Origin: Streptomyces sp. NBC_01216
Lineage (GTDB): Bacteria; Actinomycetota; Actinomycetes; Streptomycetales; Streptomycetaceae
Assembly (NCBI RefSeq): GCF_035994945.1
Contig: NZ_CP108677.1
Coordinates: forward strand, 992,001-1,056,000
Direction: 5' to 3'
DNA length: 64,000 bases
Shown piece by piece: positions 16,431 to 26,200 of the stretch (its first letter is position 1; every line of letters begins with the position of its first letter). The notes below the pieces were generated by a model. It did not search any database. It was not told the origin of the DNA and saw nothing but the letters and a program-made list of their open reading frames with translations. The translations under genes and the position numbers were made by a program.

Positions 16431-18590
16431 TCAGTCGCGGGCCTCGCGGACGACCCGGCCGTCCGCCGGGAAGCCCTCCCGGACCGCGCCCGGCGGCGGC
16501 GCGATCTTCAGCGGGACCTGCGGACCGGCGCACTCCCGCAGCCAGCCGCGCAGCACCCGGTGCACCCGCTCCGCTCCCACCAGGTCCTCGGGCGGCGCCG
16601 AGAGGTCCGTCGGCGACATCAGGAAGGGGTGCCCCTGTTCGCCGCCGAGCCCGCCGTGCGAGCCGATCTGCTCCTCGAAAGCGTGGACGGTGCCCGTCGC
16701 CGGGTCGTACATCGAGTTGACCATGATGTCGGCGACGTGCGGGAAACGGTCCGTGCGCCGGACCGCCTCCGCCGCCCCCGGGCCGAACACCGCGAGCGGT
16801 CCGTCGTCGCCGAGTTCGGCGACCGGCACCTCCGCGCCGTCCGGGCCCAGGACGACCGAGCCGTGTTCCTCGCTCGCGACGAGCAGGAAGCCGACGCCCG
16901 GATGGCCGGCGAGCGTGCGCAGCAGCGCGGGGTGGACGCGGTCGATCTCCTCGCGGGTCATCCGGTGCGGCACCCCCGGGAAGGAGACGAGGCCCAGGTT
17001 GCCGGAGGCGAGCACGACCGGCTCGGACGGCCGTCGGGTGTCGACCTCGGCGGCCTCTCCCGCGTCGTCCTCGAGCGGCCGGTGCAGAGCGCTGCGCAGC
17101 GCGTCGCGGGCCGCGTCTCGTGCCTCCGAGCCGCTGCGGGTCCGTCGTACCCGGCGGGACACGGGCAGCCCGCACCCGGCCCGCACGAGATCCTTGAGCG
17201 TCAGCCCGTACACGGATGCGAAGGTCGGGCCGGGGCTCTGGCCGTGGTCGGAGAGCAGTACGACGCGGTACGGGCGCGGCGCGTGCGTGGCGACCTCGGC
17301 GATGAGCGCGATCGAGCGGTCGAGCCGCGCCAGCACGCGGTCGGTGTCGTGACCGTGCGGCCCGGAATGGTGGGCGACCTCGTCATAGGCGACGAGGTCG
17401 GCGTAGACGGCGGTGCGGCCCGCCAGCATGTCGCCCATGACCGCGGCCACGACCACGTCCCGTTCCACGACCGTGGCGAAGGCCCGGATGAAGGGATACG
17501 CACCGCCCCGGGAGACACGGGGTTGCTGTCCTCGCACCCGGGCCCGGGTCGACTGGGCCATCTCGCGGACGGCCTCGGCGACGAAGGAACCGGCCGTGCG
17601 GACCGCGTTTGCGGGGTCCGCGAAGTAGGCGAAGTACCCGGAGCGCGAGCGGTTGCGCCGGCCGCGGCGGGCGGCCACCGACAGGACCAGGGCGAGCTGG
17701 TCGGCACCGCCGCTGAAGAGGTTTCCGCGGGAGGCGCCGTCCGCGGTGAGCAGTCCGCCGTCCCGGGTTCGGGCGACGGCACGCCGCTGCAGCTCAGCGG
17801 CGGCGGCGGGCCGGTTGCTGACCATCAGCCGGCCGGTGTCCTTCTCGTACCAGCGGAAGGCGGGCACGTCCTCGTTGGTGCCGTGCAGGATGCCGAGTTG
17901 GCTGGCACCGGTCTGGCTGGACCAGTCGGTGCGCCAGGGGGTGAGCCGGTGGGTGGTGTCGAGCCACTGGGCCACGGTCGGCATGAGGCCACCGACGACC
18001 GCCTCGCGGAGCACCCGGTGGCCGACGCCGTCGAGTTGCAGGAAGACGGTGCCGTGGGCGGGCCCGGGAGCTCCTTCGGCTGTGCGGCCCCGGGGGCGGG
18101 TGCGGGAGGCGAGCCGGTACAGCCGGCGACGGTAGGCGTCGTCGTCGCGTACCGCGAGGGCGGTGGCAGTGGCGGACGCGACGGCGGACATCACCGCGGC
18201 GACGGCGACCGCGGTCTCCGGTTCGGCGGCGGCCCCGCTCTCGGGAACCAGCCAGAGCGCGATGAGCAGCAGCGAGCCGTTGAGGAAGAACACCAACAGG
18301 CCCAGCACGAGGGCGGGCACGAGCAGCAGGGCCCGTACGATCACCGGCCACACCAGGGCACCCAGCAGGCCGAAAGCGCCGGCTCCGAGGGCGGCGGTGA
18401 CGGCGGTGCGGGTGAGGCTCTCGCCGTCGGCCGACTGGAGCTGGAAGTCGGGCAGCAGCCCGGCCAGGACGAGCAGGGTCAGGGTCGACACCCCCCAGAC
18501 CACGATCACGCGCAACAGGGCGCTCCCCGCGGTCCGCCAGCGTCCGGCGGTTCGCCCTCGCCCGTCACCCACGCCCGGTTCACCTTTCAC
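16431..18590 (-). CDS. Membrane-anchored alkaline-phosphatase-superfamily protein with holin-like N-terminus
   Basis: A 719-residue fusion. Residues 25-150 contain about four hydrophobic helices in the pattern of the Actinobacterial holin/phage-holin-IV family. Residues 178-700 carry an alkaline-phosphatase-like (type I phosphodiesterase/nucleotide pyrophosphatase) domain: FLQLDGVGHRVL with metal-ligand D187, the VVLLSDHGQSPG metal site near residue 445, and the closing GSHGGLGGEQGHPF. The expected topology places the phosphatase domain at one membrane face; substrate unknown, with phosphodiesters or lipid-linked phosphates plausible. It starts at GTG 18588-18590. The recombinase-like gene at 18645-19049 lies 54 bp upstream on the same strand. 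Confidence 0.85.
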   Translation of the reverse strand: MKGEPGVGDGRGRTAGRWRTAGSALLRVIVVWGVSTLTLLVLAGLLPDFQLQSADGESLTRTAVTAALGAGAFGLLGALVWPVIVRALLLVPALVLGLLVFFLNGSLLLIALWLVPESGAAAEPETAVAVAAVMSAVASATATALAVRDDDAYRRRLYRLASRTRPRGRTAEGAPGPAHGTVFLQLDGVGHRVLREAVVGGLMPTVAQWLDTTHRLTPWRTDWSSQTGASQLGILHGTNEDVPAFRWYEKDTGRLMVSNRPAAAAELQRRAVARTRDGGLLTADGASRGNLFSGGADQLALVLSVAARRGRRNRSRSGYFAYFADPANAVRTAGSFVAEAVREMAQSTRARVRGQQPRVSRGGAYPFIRAFATVVERDVVVAAVMGDMLAGRTAVYADLVAYDEVAHHSGPHGHDTDRVLARLDRSIALIAEVATHAPRPYRVVLLSDHGQSPGPTFASVYGLTLKDLVRAGCGLPVSRRVRRTRSGSEARDAARDALRSALHRPLEDDAGEAAEVDTRRPSEPVVLASGNLGLVSFPGVPHRMTREEIDRVHPALLRTLAGHPGVGFLLVASEEHGSVVLGPDGAEVPVAELGDDGPLAVFGPGAAEAVRRTDRFPHVADIMVNSMYDPATGTVHAFEEQIGSHGGLGGEQGHPFLMSPTDLSAPPEDLVGAERVHRVLRGWLRECAGPQVPLKIAPPPGAVREGFPADGRVVREARD

Positions 18591-18644
18591 CCGTTTCCCG
18601 TCTCAAGCGTGGCACATCGCCCGCCGGGAGGGGCGTGGGAGCGG

Positions 18645-19049
18645 TCAGCAGCCGTTGTATCCGGCGGTGGGCATCGACAGACGGCGATGCACGCCGGCCT
18701 TGCCGGCCGCGTCGTACACGGGCTCGTCCAGGCCCACGGTCTCCAGCCGGACACCGCGCCGCTCGCACTCCGCGAAGAAGCCGGAGACGTCGGTCAACGC
18801 CCGGTTCAGGACGCGTTCGTTCGGGGCGACGAAGAGGTCCACCTCGCCCGCCTCGACATCGGCCCAGAGCGCGTCGTGGTCGGGGCGGATACCGTAGAAG
18901 AGCAGTTGCCGCGCCACCACGTAGCCCTTGTCGTGGACCCAGCGGGCACACATCGCGTGCTGGCTGCGGGTGTCGACCAGGAAGGGGTCGCTGTCGAGTT
19001 CCTCGAGCGGGGTGAGGCTGGCGATCGCCGCCACCCGAACATCGTCCAT
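18645..19049 (-). CDS. Conserved hypothetical protein resembling a serine-recombinase N-domain core
   Basis: A 134-residue solitary domain. The stretch CARWVHDKGYVV, then ALWADVEAGEVDLFVAPNERVLNR and FFAECERRGVRLETVGLDEPVYD follows the order of strands and helices in the resolvase/invertase catalytic domain (sheet strand, ADVEAG helix, LDRLxR-like strand, ARGVRL strand). The usual first strand with the catalytic serine (Y-x-R-V-S-T) is replaced by VRVAAIASLTPLEEL, and there is no DNA-binding or zinc-ribbon part. Catalysis is therefore unlikely. The family link is my inference from pattern; annotation pipelines may call it a hypothetical protein. Confidence 0.65.
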   Translation of the reverse strand: MDDVRVAAIASLTPLEELDSDPFLVDTRSQHAMCARWVHDKGYVVARQLLFYGIRPDHDALWADVEAGEVDLFVAPNERVLNRALTDVSGFFAECERRGVRLETVGLDEPVYDAAGKAGVHRRLSMPTAGYNGC

Positions 19050-19337
19050 GGGACGACCCTACTCTCCGCGATCCGCGCGCAGGAGGGGGAACGGGGGGGC
19101 GCACGGCAGTGGTCCCGAGCGCCCCGGGCGCCGGAGGCGGGGTGGTCCCAGCACCTGCCGGGCCCGGGGCACGCCGCTCGCCCCCATGCGGCCCCGGGAC
19201 CGCCCGCATCACCGGCCGGGGACCTCTACCCTCGTGGGAGGAGCCTCGCGAGGGGAGTCCCGTGGGCGAGCCCTCGTGAGGCCGGTCCTCGTGAGCGGAG
19301 TGCCGAAGGCGTCGACGGCGGGAAGGCGGGCGTACCG

Positions 19338-20111
19338 GTGGAGATCACCTGGTGGGGTCATGCCACGTGCACCATCGAGGACTCCGGGGTGCGTCTTCTC
19401 ACCGATCCGCTGTTCGCTCGCCGGCTCGCGCATCTGCGCAGGCGGCGGGGTGCGCTGCCGCCGCCGGAGGCCGCGGTCGCCGAGGCGGTGCTCGTGTCCC
19501 ACCTGCACGCCGACCATCTGCATCTGCCCTCGCTCGCGCGGCTCGCGCCGGGCACCCGGGTGTTCGTGCCGCGTGGCGCGCCACGCGCCGTGCCGGCGCT
19601 GCGGAGGCTCGACGGCCGGGGGCTGCGGCTCACCGAGATGGAGCCGGGCGACGAGGTGACGGTGGGCTCCGTGACGGTACGTGCGGTGCCGGCACTGCAC
19701 GATGGGCGCCGGCTGCCGGTGGGGCCGCACCGCTCCCCCGCGCTCGGGTACGTCGTCCAGGGCGAGGCGCGGACGTACTTCGCCGGGGACACCGGCCTCT
19801 TCGACGCGATGGCGGACGCGGTCGGCCCGGTCGACGTGGCCCTGCTGCCGGTGGGCGGCTGGGGCCCCTACCTGGGGCACGGCCATCTCGACGCGGGACG
19901 GGCCGCACGGGCACTGGCGGAGCTGTCGCCCGCGGCGGCGGTGCCGGTGCACTACGGCACGTACTGGCCCATCGGTCTCGACGCGGTACGACCGCACGAG
20001 TTCCACGCGCCGGGCGACGACTTCGTCCGGCAGGCGGCGCGCCTCGCGCCGAAAGTCGCGGTACACCTGCTGGGTCACGGGGAACGGGTAAGGCCCGAGG
20101 TCGCCCGGTGA
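19338..20111 (+). CDS. MBL-fold metallo-hydrolase (UlaG-like)
   Basis: A 257-residue metallo-beta-lactamase-fold protein. The metal motif HLHADH lies at 55-60, the second-shell FAGDTG follows near residue 150, and a conserved HYGTYWP closes the site. The opening TWWGHATCTIE is typical of the UlaG/YhfI-like sub-group that hydrolyses lactones or phospho-esters. GTG 19338 is preceded by GGAAGG. The stop overlaps the GTG of the DedA gene (GTGA), so the two are translationally coupled. The 288 bp upstream (19050-19337) carries no gene I can support. Confidence 0.88.
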   Translation: MEITWWGHATCTIEDSGVRLLTDPLFARRLAHLRRRRGALPPPEAAVAEAVLVSHLHADHLHLPSLARLAPGTRVFVPRGAPRAVPALRRLDGRGLRLTEMEPGDEVTVGSVTVRAVPALHDGRRLPVGPHRSPALGYVVQGEARTYFAGDTGLFDAMADAVGPVDVALLPVGGWGPYLGHGHLDAGRAARALAELSPAAAVPVHYGTYWPIGLDAVRPHEFHAPGDDFVRQAARLAPKVAVHLLGHGERVRPEVAR

Positions 20112-20767
20112 TCGACGGAGTGATGCGGGTGGTGCGCGAGCTGCCGCCCGAGTCGACGCAGCAGGCGGTCGGCTATCCCTCGCTGTTCCTCCTGGTGGCG
20201 TTCGGCGCGCTGGTTCCGGTGGTCCCGACCGGCGCGATCGTCAGCTCGGCGGCCGTGGTCGCCTTCCACCACGGCACCCCGTACACGCTGTTCCTGGTCT
20301 TCGTGGTGTCGGCCTCCGCCGCGCTGCTGGGCGACGTGACGCTGTACTGGCTGGGGCAGCGCGGAGTCCGTTCGAGGAACGGCTCACGGTGGCTGGCGGC
20401 GCTGCGCGGACGGGCCGCCCCGGACCGGCTGGCCCAGGCACAGGCGCGGCTGGACACCCATCAGGTGTCGGTGCTGGTGCTCTCGCGGCTGCTTCCGGCC
20501 GGACGGATTCCGGTGATGCTGGCGTGTCTGCTGGCGCAGATGCCGCTGCGCCGATTCGTCCGGGGGGATCTTCCGGCCTGTCTGGCGTGGGCGGCGACGT
20601 ACCAGCTGATCGGCATCCTGGGCGGCTCGCTGTTCCCCGAGGCGTGGCAGGGCGTGGTGGCGGCGGTGGGACTGACGGTGGTGATCAGCGGTGCTCCCGC
20701 ACTGTGGCGGCGGCTCCGGGGGCCGCGCCCGGATCCGCCGGGGTCGTCACGGGGCGAGCACCCGTGA
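20108..20767 (+). CDS. DedA/VTT family membrane protein
   Basis: A 219-residue polytopic membrane protein. It has the DedA-type re-entrant loop and conserved features: a hydrophobic FGALVPVVPTGAIV segment, GDVTLYWLGQRG and the arginine-containing SRLLPAGRIPVMLACLLAQM. DedA proteins flip or move lipids across the membrane, including undecaprenyl phosphate and phosphatidylethanolamine in characterised members. The start GTG 20108 overlaps the stop of the MBL-fold gene. The last 21 bp overlap the 3' end of the convergent second MBL gene. Confidence 0.85.
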   Translation: MIDGVMRVVRELPPESTQQAVGYPSLFLLVAFGALVPVVPTGAIVSSAAVVAFHHGTPYTLFLVFVVSASAALLGDVTLYWLGQRGVRSRNGSRWLAALRGRAAPDRLAQAQARLDTHQVSVLVLSRLLPAGRIPVMLACLLAQMPLRRFVRGDLPACLAWAATYQLIGILGGSLFPEAWQGVVAAVGLTVVISGAPALWRRLRGPRPDPPGSSRGEHP

Positions 20768-21775
20768 GCCGCCCACCGGCAGGTCCCACAGCTCCTCGCG
20801 GGGCAGCCCGGCCCGCTCCCAGGCGGCCCTGACCCTGGTCAGAGGTTCGAGGACCGGCTCGGAGGAGAGGACGAACGTCGCCCAGTGCATCGGCGCCATC
20901 CGGCGCGCTCCGAGGTCCTGGAAGGCACGGACGGCCTCTTCGGGGTCGGTGTGGACGTCGCTGAGCCACCAGCGCGGGTCGTAGGCACCGATGGGCAGGA
21001 GAGCGAGATCGATACCGGGGTGGCGGCGGCCGATCTCGGCGAAGCAGGGGCCGTAACCGGAGTCGCCGGCGAAGTACACCTGGCGTGCGGAGCGGTCGGT
21101 GAGCAGCCAGCCGCCCCACAGCGAGCGGCAGGTGTCGAGGAGGGTCCGCTTGGACCAGTGATGGGAAGGAACGAACTCGAAGCGGACACCGTCGAGTTCG
21201 GCGGCCTCCCACCAGTCGAGTTCGGTGACCCGGGTGTAGCGGCGGCGGGTGAACCAGCGGCCGAGTCCGGCGGGGACGAACAGGGGCGTGTCCCTGGGAA
21301 GGCGCCGGAGGGTGGGGGCGTCCAGGTGGTCGAAGTGGTTGTGGCTGATGACGACGGCGTCGACGGGCGGCAGGTCCTCCCAGCGGACACCGACCGGGGT
21401 GATCCGGGCGGGGGTGCCCAGGATGCGCCGGGACCAGACGGGGTCGGTGAGGACGGTGAGGCCGCCGGCGCGCAGGATCCAGCTGGCGTGGCCCGCCCAG
21501 GTGACGGCGAGGGTGTCGGGCCCGGCGGCGGGCAGCGGCCCGGGTTCGAAGGGCAGCAGCGGGATGTCGCGCAGCCCGTCGGGGCGGGGGCGGACGGCGC
21601 CCTCGCGGGCGAGGCGGGCGAGGGCCCGGACGCCGGGGAGGGGTGCGGTGAGCCGGTCGGCGAAGTCGCGGGGCCAGTCGTACCGGATCCGGCCGAGGGG
21701 CTGGAGCACGGGGGCGGTGTGACCGTGGCGGACCGTCCGCGGGGGCCGGCCGGGCCGGGCTGTCTTCTCCGTCAT
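20747..21775 (-). CDS. MBL-fold metallo-hydrolase (NAPE-PLD-like)
   Basis: A 342-residue protein with an 85-residue N-terminal extension followed by an MBL domain: VTWAGHASWIL, the metal motif HNHFDH at 145-150, VPSHHWSKR, and FAGDSGYGP. The arrangement and WSRR/SKR motifs resemble bacterial N-acyl-phosphatidylethanolamine phospholipase D-like enzymes, so a lipid substrate is possible. The start ATG 21775 has GGAG eight bases upstream. It follows the aminotransferase-like gene on the same strand with a 43-bp gap and may share its transcript. Its 3' end overlaps DedA by 21 bp in convergent orientation. Confidence 0.87.
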   Translation of the reverse strand: MTEKTARPGRPPRTVRHGHTAPVLQPLGRIRYDWPRDFADRLTAPLPGVRALARLAREGAVRPRPDGLRDIPLLPFEPGPLPAAGPDTLAVTWAGHASWILRAGGLTVLTDPVWSRRILGTPARITPVGVRWEDLPPVDAVVISHNHFDHLDAPTLRRLPRDTPLFVPAGLGRWFTRRRYTRVTELDWWEAAELDGVRFEFVPSHHWSKRTLLDTCRSLWGGWLLTDRSARQVYFAGDSGYGPCFAEIGRRHPGIDLALLPIGAYDPRWWLSDVHTDPEEAVRAFQDLGARRMAPMHWATFVLSSEPVLEPLTRVRAAWERAGLPREELWDLPVGGSRVLAP

Positions 21776-21818
21776 CTCCCGGGCTCCGTTCTCCGTGTCC
21801 GGCCGGATCGTCGAGGTG

Positions 21819-23072
21819 CTACGCAGGGGTGTGTGGTGCTGTCGCCAGCTCCTCCAGAGCGGCCCCGAAGGATCTCAACGCCGCTGCCACGTGCGGGAGT
21901 TCCACCGGATGGTCGGAGCCGAGGGATTCCCTCCGCTGCTCCTCGGTCGAGCCGAGGAGCGGTCCGGTGTCGAAGCGGACCCGCAGGGCGCCGAGTTCGT
22001 CCCCGAAGCGGTGTCCGCCGGGGACGGGGGTGCCGAGCCTCTCGGTGAGGTGGTTCTCCAGTTCCAGCGAGTCGGTGACACCGCGGGCGGCGAGGCCGGC
22101 CCGCAACGGGCCGAGGTCGGCGTAGAGATGACGGCCGGCCCGCGGGGGCCGGGCGAGAGCGCCGGCGCCGAGGACGACCCGGTGGGCGGCGGCGGCCACC
22201 CGCCCGTGGAGGGCGCCCGCGGCGGCGACGCGGACGGCGACGTCCTCGGGTTCGTCGAGCGCGTACGCGGCCGCGGGACCGAGGGGGCCGGCGACGACGG
22301 CGCCGAGGGCCGTGAGGGCGTCGAGGGTGCGGGCGCGGCGGTCGGTGTAGCGGTCGGCGCGGGACGGGTCGGTGGGCGGGAAGCGGGCCACGGCGCAGGG
22401 CCAGGCGGCGGGCGTGAGGGCGGCGCCGAGGTCGTACAGGACGGTGACGTCGTCGGGGCACATCTCGGCGGGGCTGAGGATGACGGTGTCCCGGGGCCGG
22501 TGGAGGGTGTCCCGCCAGGTCTCGTCACTGATGATGTGCAGGCCCTCGGCGACGGCCGCCTCGCACGCCTCGCGGACGAGTTCGGGCGGGGGGACGGTGG
22601 CGGTGGGGTCGTCGGCGACGGAGAGGAGCAGCAGCCGGGGCCGGCCGCCTTCGGCGCGGACCCGGCGGACGGTCTCCAGGAGGGCGTACGGGTCGGGCAC
22701 GCCGCCGCACTCGGCGGGGGTCGGCACGTGGTAGGCGGGGCGGCCCAGGAGCCGTGCCTGCGGCGTCCACCAGGTCGGGCAGGGCCTCGGCAGCAGGATG
22801 TCGCCGCCGTGGGCCGCGATCAGGGCGAGGAGCAGCGGCTGGGCACCGGGGGACGCGGCGACGTCCTCGGCGTGGGTGCGCAGGCCGCGACGCCACCAGT
22901 ATCCGGCGGCGGCCTCACGCAGGACGGGGCCGCCACCGGGAGGCTCGACGTGGGTGCGGTCGGCCGCCGCGGCGAGTACGGCGGCGAGTCCGGGGAGCAC
23001 GGGCAGGTCGGGCTCGGGCGCCGGCGGTCCGAAGCGCACGGGCCCGCGGCCTTCCGGAGCGGTCTGCCGCAT
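21819..23072 (-). CDS. Fold-type-I aminotransferase homologue without any lysine
   Basis: A 417-residue protein with the layout of class I/II aminotransferases: a phosphate-side PGAQPLLLALI loop, the DDPTATV segment at 154-160 in place of the substrate-contacting NPTG, and ISDETWRD with D183, the residue that normally pairs with the PLP pyridine nitrogen. The stretch expected to hold the PLP-binding lysine reads YDLGAALTPAAW (213-224), and there is no lysine anywhere in the protein. It cannot form the usual internal aldimine, so a non-catalytic or regulatory role, or an unusual cofactor mode, is inferred. ATG 23070-23072 has AGGAGG eight bases upstream, which decides against the GTG/ATG further up. 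Confidence 0.82.
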   Translation of the reverse strand: MRQTAPEGRGPVRFGPPAPEPDLPVLPGLAAVLAAAADRTHVEPPGGGPVLREAAAGYWWRRGLRTHAEDVAASPGAQPLLLALIAAHGGDILLPRPCPTWWTPQARLLGRPAYHVPTPAECGGVPDPYALLETVRRVRAEGGRPRLLLLSVADDPTATVPPPELVREACEAAVAEGLHIISDETWRDTLHRPRDTVILSPAEMCPDDVTVLYDLGAALTPAAWPCAVARFPPTDPSRADRYTDRRARTLDALTALGAVVAGPLGPAAAYALDEPEDVAVRVAAAGALHGRVAAAAHRVVLGAGALARPPRAGRHLYADLGPLRAGLAARGVTDSLELENHLTERLGTPVPGGHRFGDELGALRVRFDTGPLLGSTEEQRRESLGSDHPVELPHVAAALRSFGAALEELATAPHTPA

Positions 23073-23297
23073 GTCCCGTACCTCCTGAAGCACCGGGCGG
23101 CGCCTCGTACGGCGCCCCAGTGCCTTTATACGAAGGTTCGGGGCGGTCCGCCCTTCAGGAGGGGTGTTCAGGGGACACGCGCGCGCGGCGGGGCGCGTGC
23201 GGACAGACCGGTGCCCCGGCCGTCAGGACCCACGGCGGGGTCCGTCCGGGCCGGGGCACCGGGCCGAGTTCCCGCTGGTCAGCGGGCCGTGCGCGCG

Positions 23298-26200
23298 TCA
23301 GCCGAAGGACCTGATGGTGTTCCAGTCGACGGAGAGGACCGTCTTGGCGGGTCCGTTCGTCTGCGTGGTGGAGGGGTAGTAGACGGTGATGTGGCCGTTG
23401 GAGGCGTTGCGGGCCCAGATGTCGGGGATCTGGTCTCCGTTGACGTCGGGGATGCCGATGGCCGCGGAGATGGTTCCCGCGTCCCAGCCGGTTCCGTAGG
23501 AGACGTCGCCGCCCAGTGAATTGGCGGCGAGCTTCAGGGAGTCCAGGTCGACGCTTCCGGCGCCCGCGCCGGGCTTGCCGTGACGGACCTTGATGCCGCC
23601 GCCGGTCAGGTCGCGCCACAGCAGGTCGGGGGTGCCGTCCTTGTTGATGTCGCCGACGTTGACGATGTCCCGCCCGGCCCAGGCTCCACCGTTCATGAGG
23701 GTGGCCTGCTGGAACGTGGCTCCCGTGTAGCCGGTGAGAACCCAGAACGCGGTGCCCGCCCGCAGGAACAGGTCGGGCAGCTTGTCACCGGTGACGTCGC
23801 CGACGGCCTTGATCTGGGTCCAGGTCGACGGGTCGGGCGTGCCGGCGGGCAGTTCGATGTCGAGGCGCTGGTTGACGTTGAAGCTGCCGTAGCCGTCGCC
23901 GGGGTAGAGGTAGAAGCCGCCGTCGGGGGTGACGGCGAAGAGGTCGGTGGAGCCGTCGCCGGGGTAGACGTCCTGGAAGTGGGAGATCAGGGCCGCCTTG
24001 CCGGTCGCGGGGTCGTACCAGTGCCCTGCGGGGTCGAGTTGCTTGTCCTTGGTGTAGGAGCCGGGCATGCCGGCGTACAGCTCGCCCCCGGCGCTGCCGG
24101 ACATGCTCTGCAGTTTCCCGTCCGCGGTGATGACGAGGAGGTCGACGATGCCGTCTCCGCCGAGGTCACCGGGGCTGTCGGCCGCGTCGCGGGGCGGCAC
24201 GTAGAAGGTGTAGTAGGTGCCCGTGCTCTGGTTGCCGGAGGCATCGAGGGCGAACGCCTGCAGTCCGTTCGGACCGGCGTGCGGAGGCTTGACGCCCGGC
24301 ACCGTGGCGGTGCCGTTCGAGGCGGCCACCTCGGTGAAGCCGAGTCCCTCGAAGCCGTACTTGAACTTCGTGGCTCCGGCGGAGGTGAGGGTGAGGGAAC
24401 CCGTTCCGCCGAACTTCACGGTCGCCCAGGTGGCACCGTCGGCTGTGGCCGCGGGGAAGTCGGTACTGGTCACCGTCGGCGGTGCCGGGGCCGAGGCGTC
24501 GACGGTCATCCGGCAGGGCTCGGCACCCGGCGGGAGGAACGTGGAGACGGCGCCGGCGGTGTCCTCGGAGCGCACGTCCCAGGAGTAGGTCGTCTGGTCT
24601 TCCAGCGGAAGGGTGCTGGGGATGACCAGACTGGCCCAGCCGTTCGAGTTCGGCGTCACGAGGGTGCCGGCAGGCACGGTCCCTCCCGTCTTCCAGAAGC
24701 GGAAGCGAAGGCCCTTGAGATTGCCGTCGGCGTCGCTGGCGTTGGCCGTCAGGGTGATGTTCGTCTTGCCGACCGTCACTCCGGCGCCGGGGCCGGGAAC
24801 ACAGGGGCCACCGGGTGACGAGGTGCCACTGGTCGGTTCCTTGGGGGCCCGGTTGTAGTCGACTTCCAGGACCGCTGACGTGGCACGGAACTTGCGCCAG
24901 GTCTGTGTGTCGCCCTCGCTGGAGGCCCGCATTCCGAAGGTGAGGCTCGACCAGCCGCTGTCCGCGCCTCTCTGTGCCGCCGCCTTGACGTCGAACGCCT
25001 CGTAGGAGTCGGGGCAGGACGAGGACGACCAGCCGTGTGCGAAGGACTTCTTCTGCAGCAGCGTGGACCAGCTGGGCTGGGCGTTCCAGGTGGTGCCGGA
25101 CGAGATCGCCCCGGTCAGGTAGAACTGGAACTCCCGTGCCGAACACGACCAGGAATGGTTGTTGAGGACCTTGAAGGTGGCGCGGCTCACCGTCGCGCCC
25201 TTGATGCTGCTGGAGTAGCCCATGCGCCAGAAGGAGCGGGCGGTTCCTCCGGTGTCGGACTCGTGACCCACCCGGGCGTCGGACGTGCCGGAGGAGAAGT
25301 TGGTGCCGTTGTAGAAGCTGCTGTTCGGGTAGGGCTTGTACGCCGTCGTCCAGGCCTGCCAGCCGCTGTTGAGTGTGGGGTCGACGAAGACGGGGAACTT
25401 CACGGTCGTGTCGGTCAGGAGCCTGGTCGCGGCCACGTCGAGGTGCAGGCGGGCCACTCCGGCGGCGTCGCTGTCGAAGCGCAGCGGCATCGGAGCCTGA
25501 CGGGCGCCGGGTTCCATCCCGCTCAGTCCGGGCAGGCGCAGGACGTCGTCCGGAGTCCGGACGGAAGCGGGCGTCTCCTCCCCGGGACCTTCCGGGTCCC
25601 GGCCGCTCGAGTCCCAGGCGAAGGGCGTCGGAATCGAGCCGATCTCCACTCCGTTCGCGTCCTCGACCAGCACACGGCTCGTGCCCGCTTCGTGGCGGAA
25701 GCGGGCCGTCGCCGAGCGAAGCCCGTACGACACCGTCGCCAGCGCCTTGTTCCGGGCGGCCTCGGGCGTCTTGACGATGAGGAGCTGCGCGAATCCGCCT
25801 TCCTCCCGGGCGACGACCAGGAGGTCGACACCGGGAAGGACGTCGGGGTAGAGAGCGCGGGGACCGGAGAGCACGGGCTCGGGGAGCGGGCCGGGCCAGG
25901 TGTACGAGACGGCGTTGCCGTGGATCACGACCTCGGCCAGGACGCTCTCGCCGGCGGGAACGTCCTCGGTCCGCGGCGACAGCGGCGCGCGGCGATAGGA
26001 GCGATCGCCGCGCGAGGCCGAGGGACCACCGCTGGAGAAGCGCACCGGAGCCACCGCGTTGACCGGCACGACGCCGAGTCCGTCGGGGGCCCCGTTCACG
26101 CGCTTGAGCGTGTTGTCGACGGGCGCCCATGCGCCTTCGGCGTTCTTCGCCCGCTGGGGAAGCGCGTGCGTCTGCGTGCGCAGCTGCCCGCCGGGAAGCG

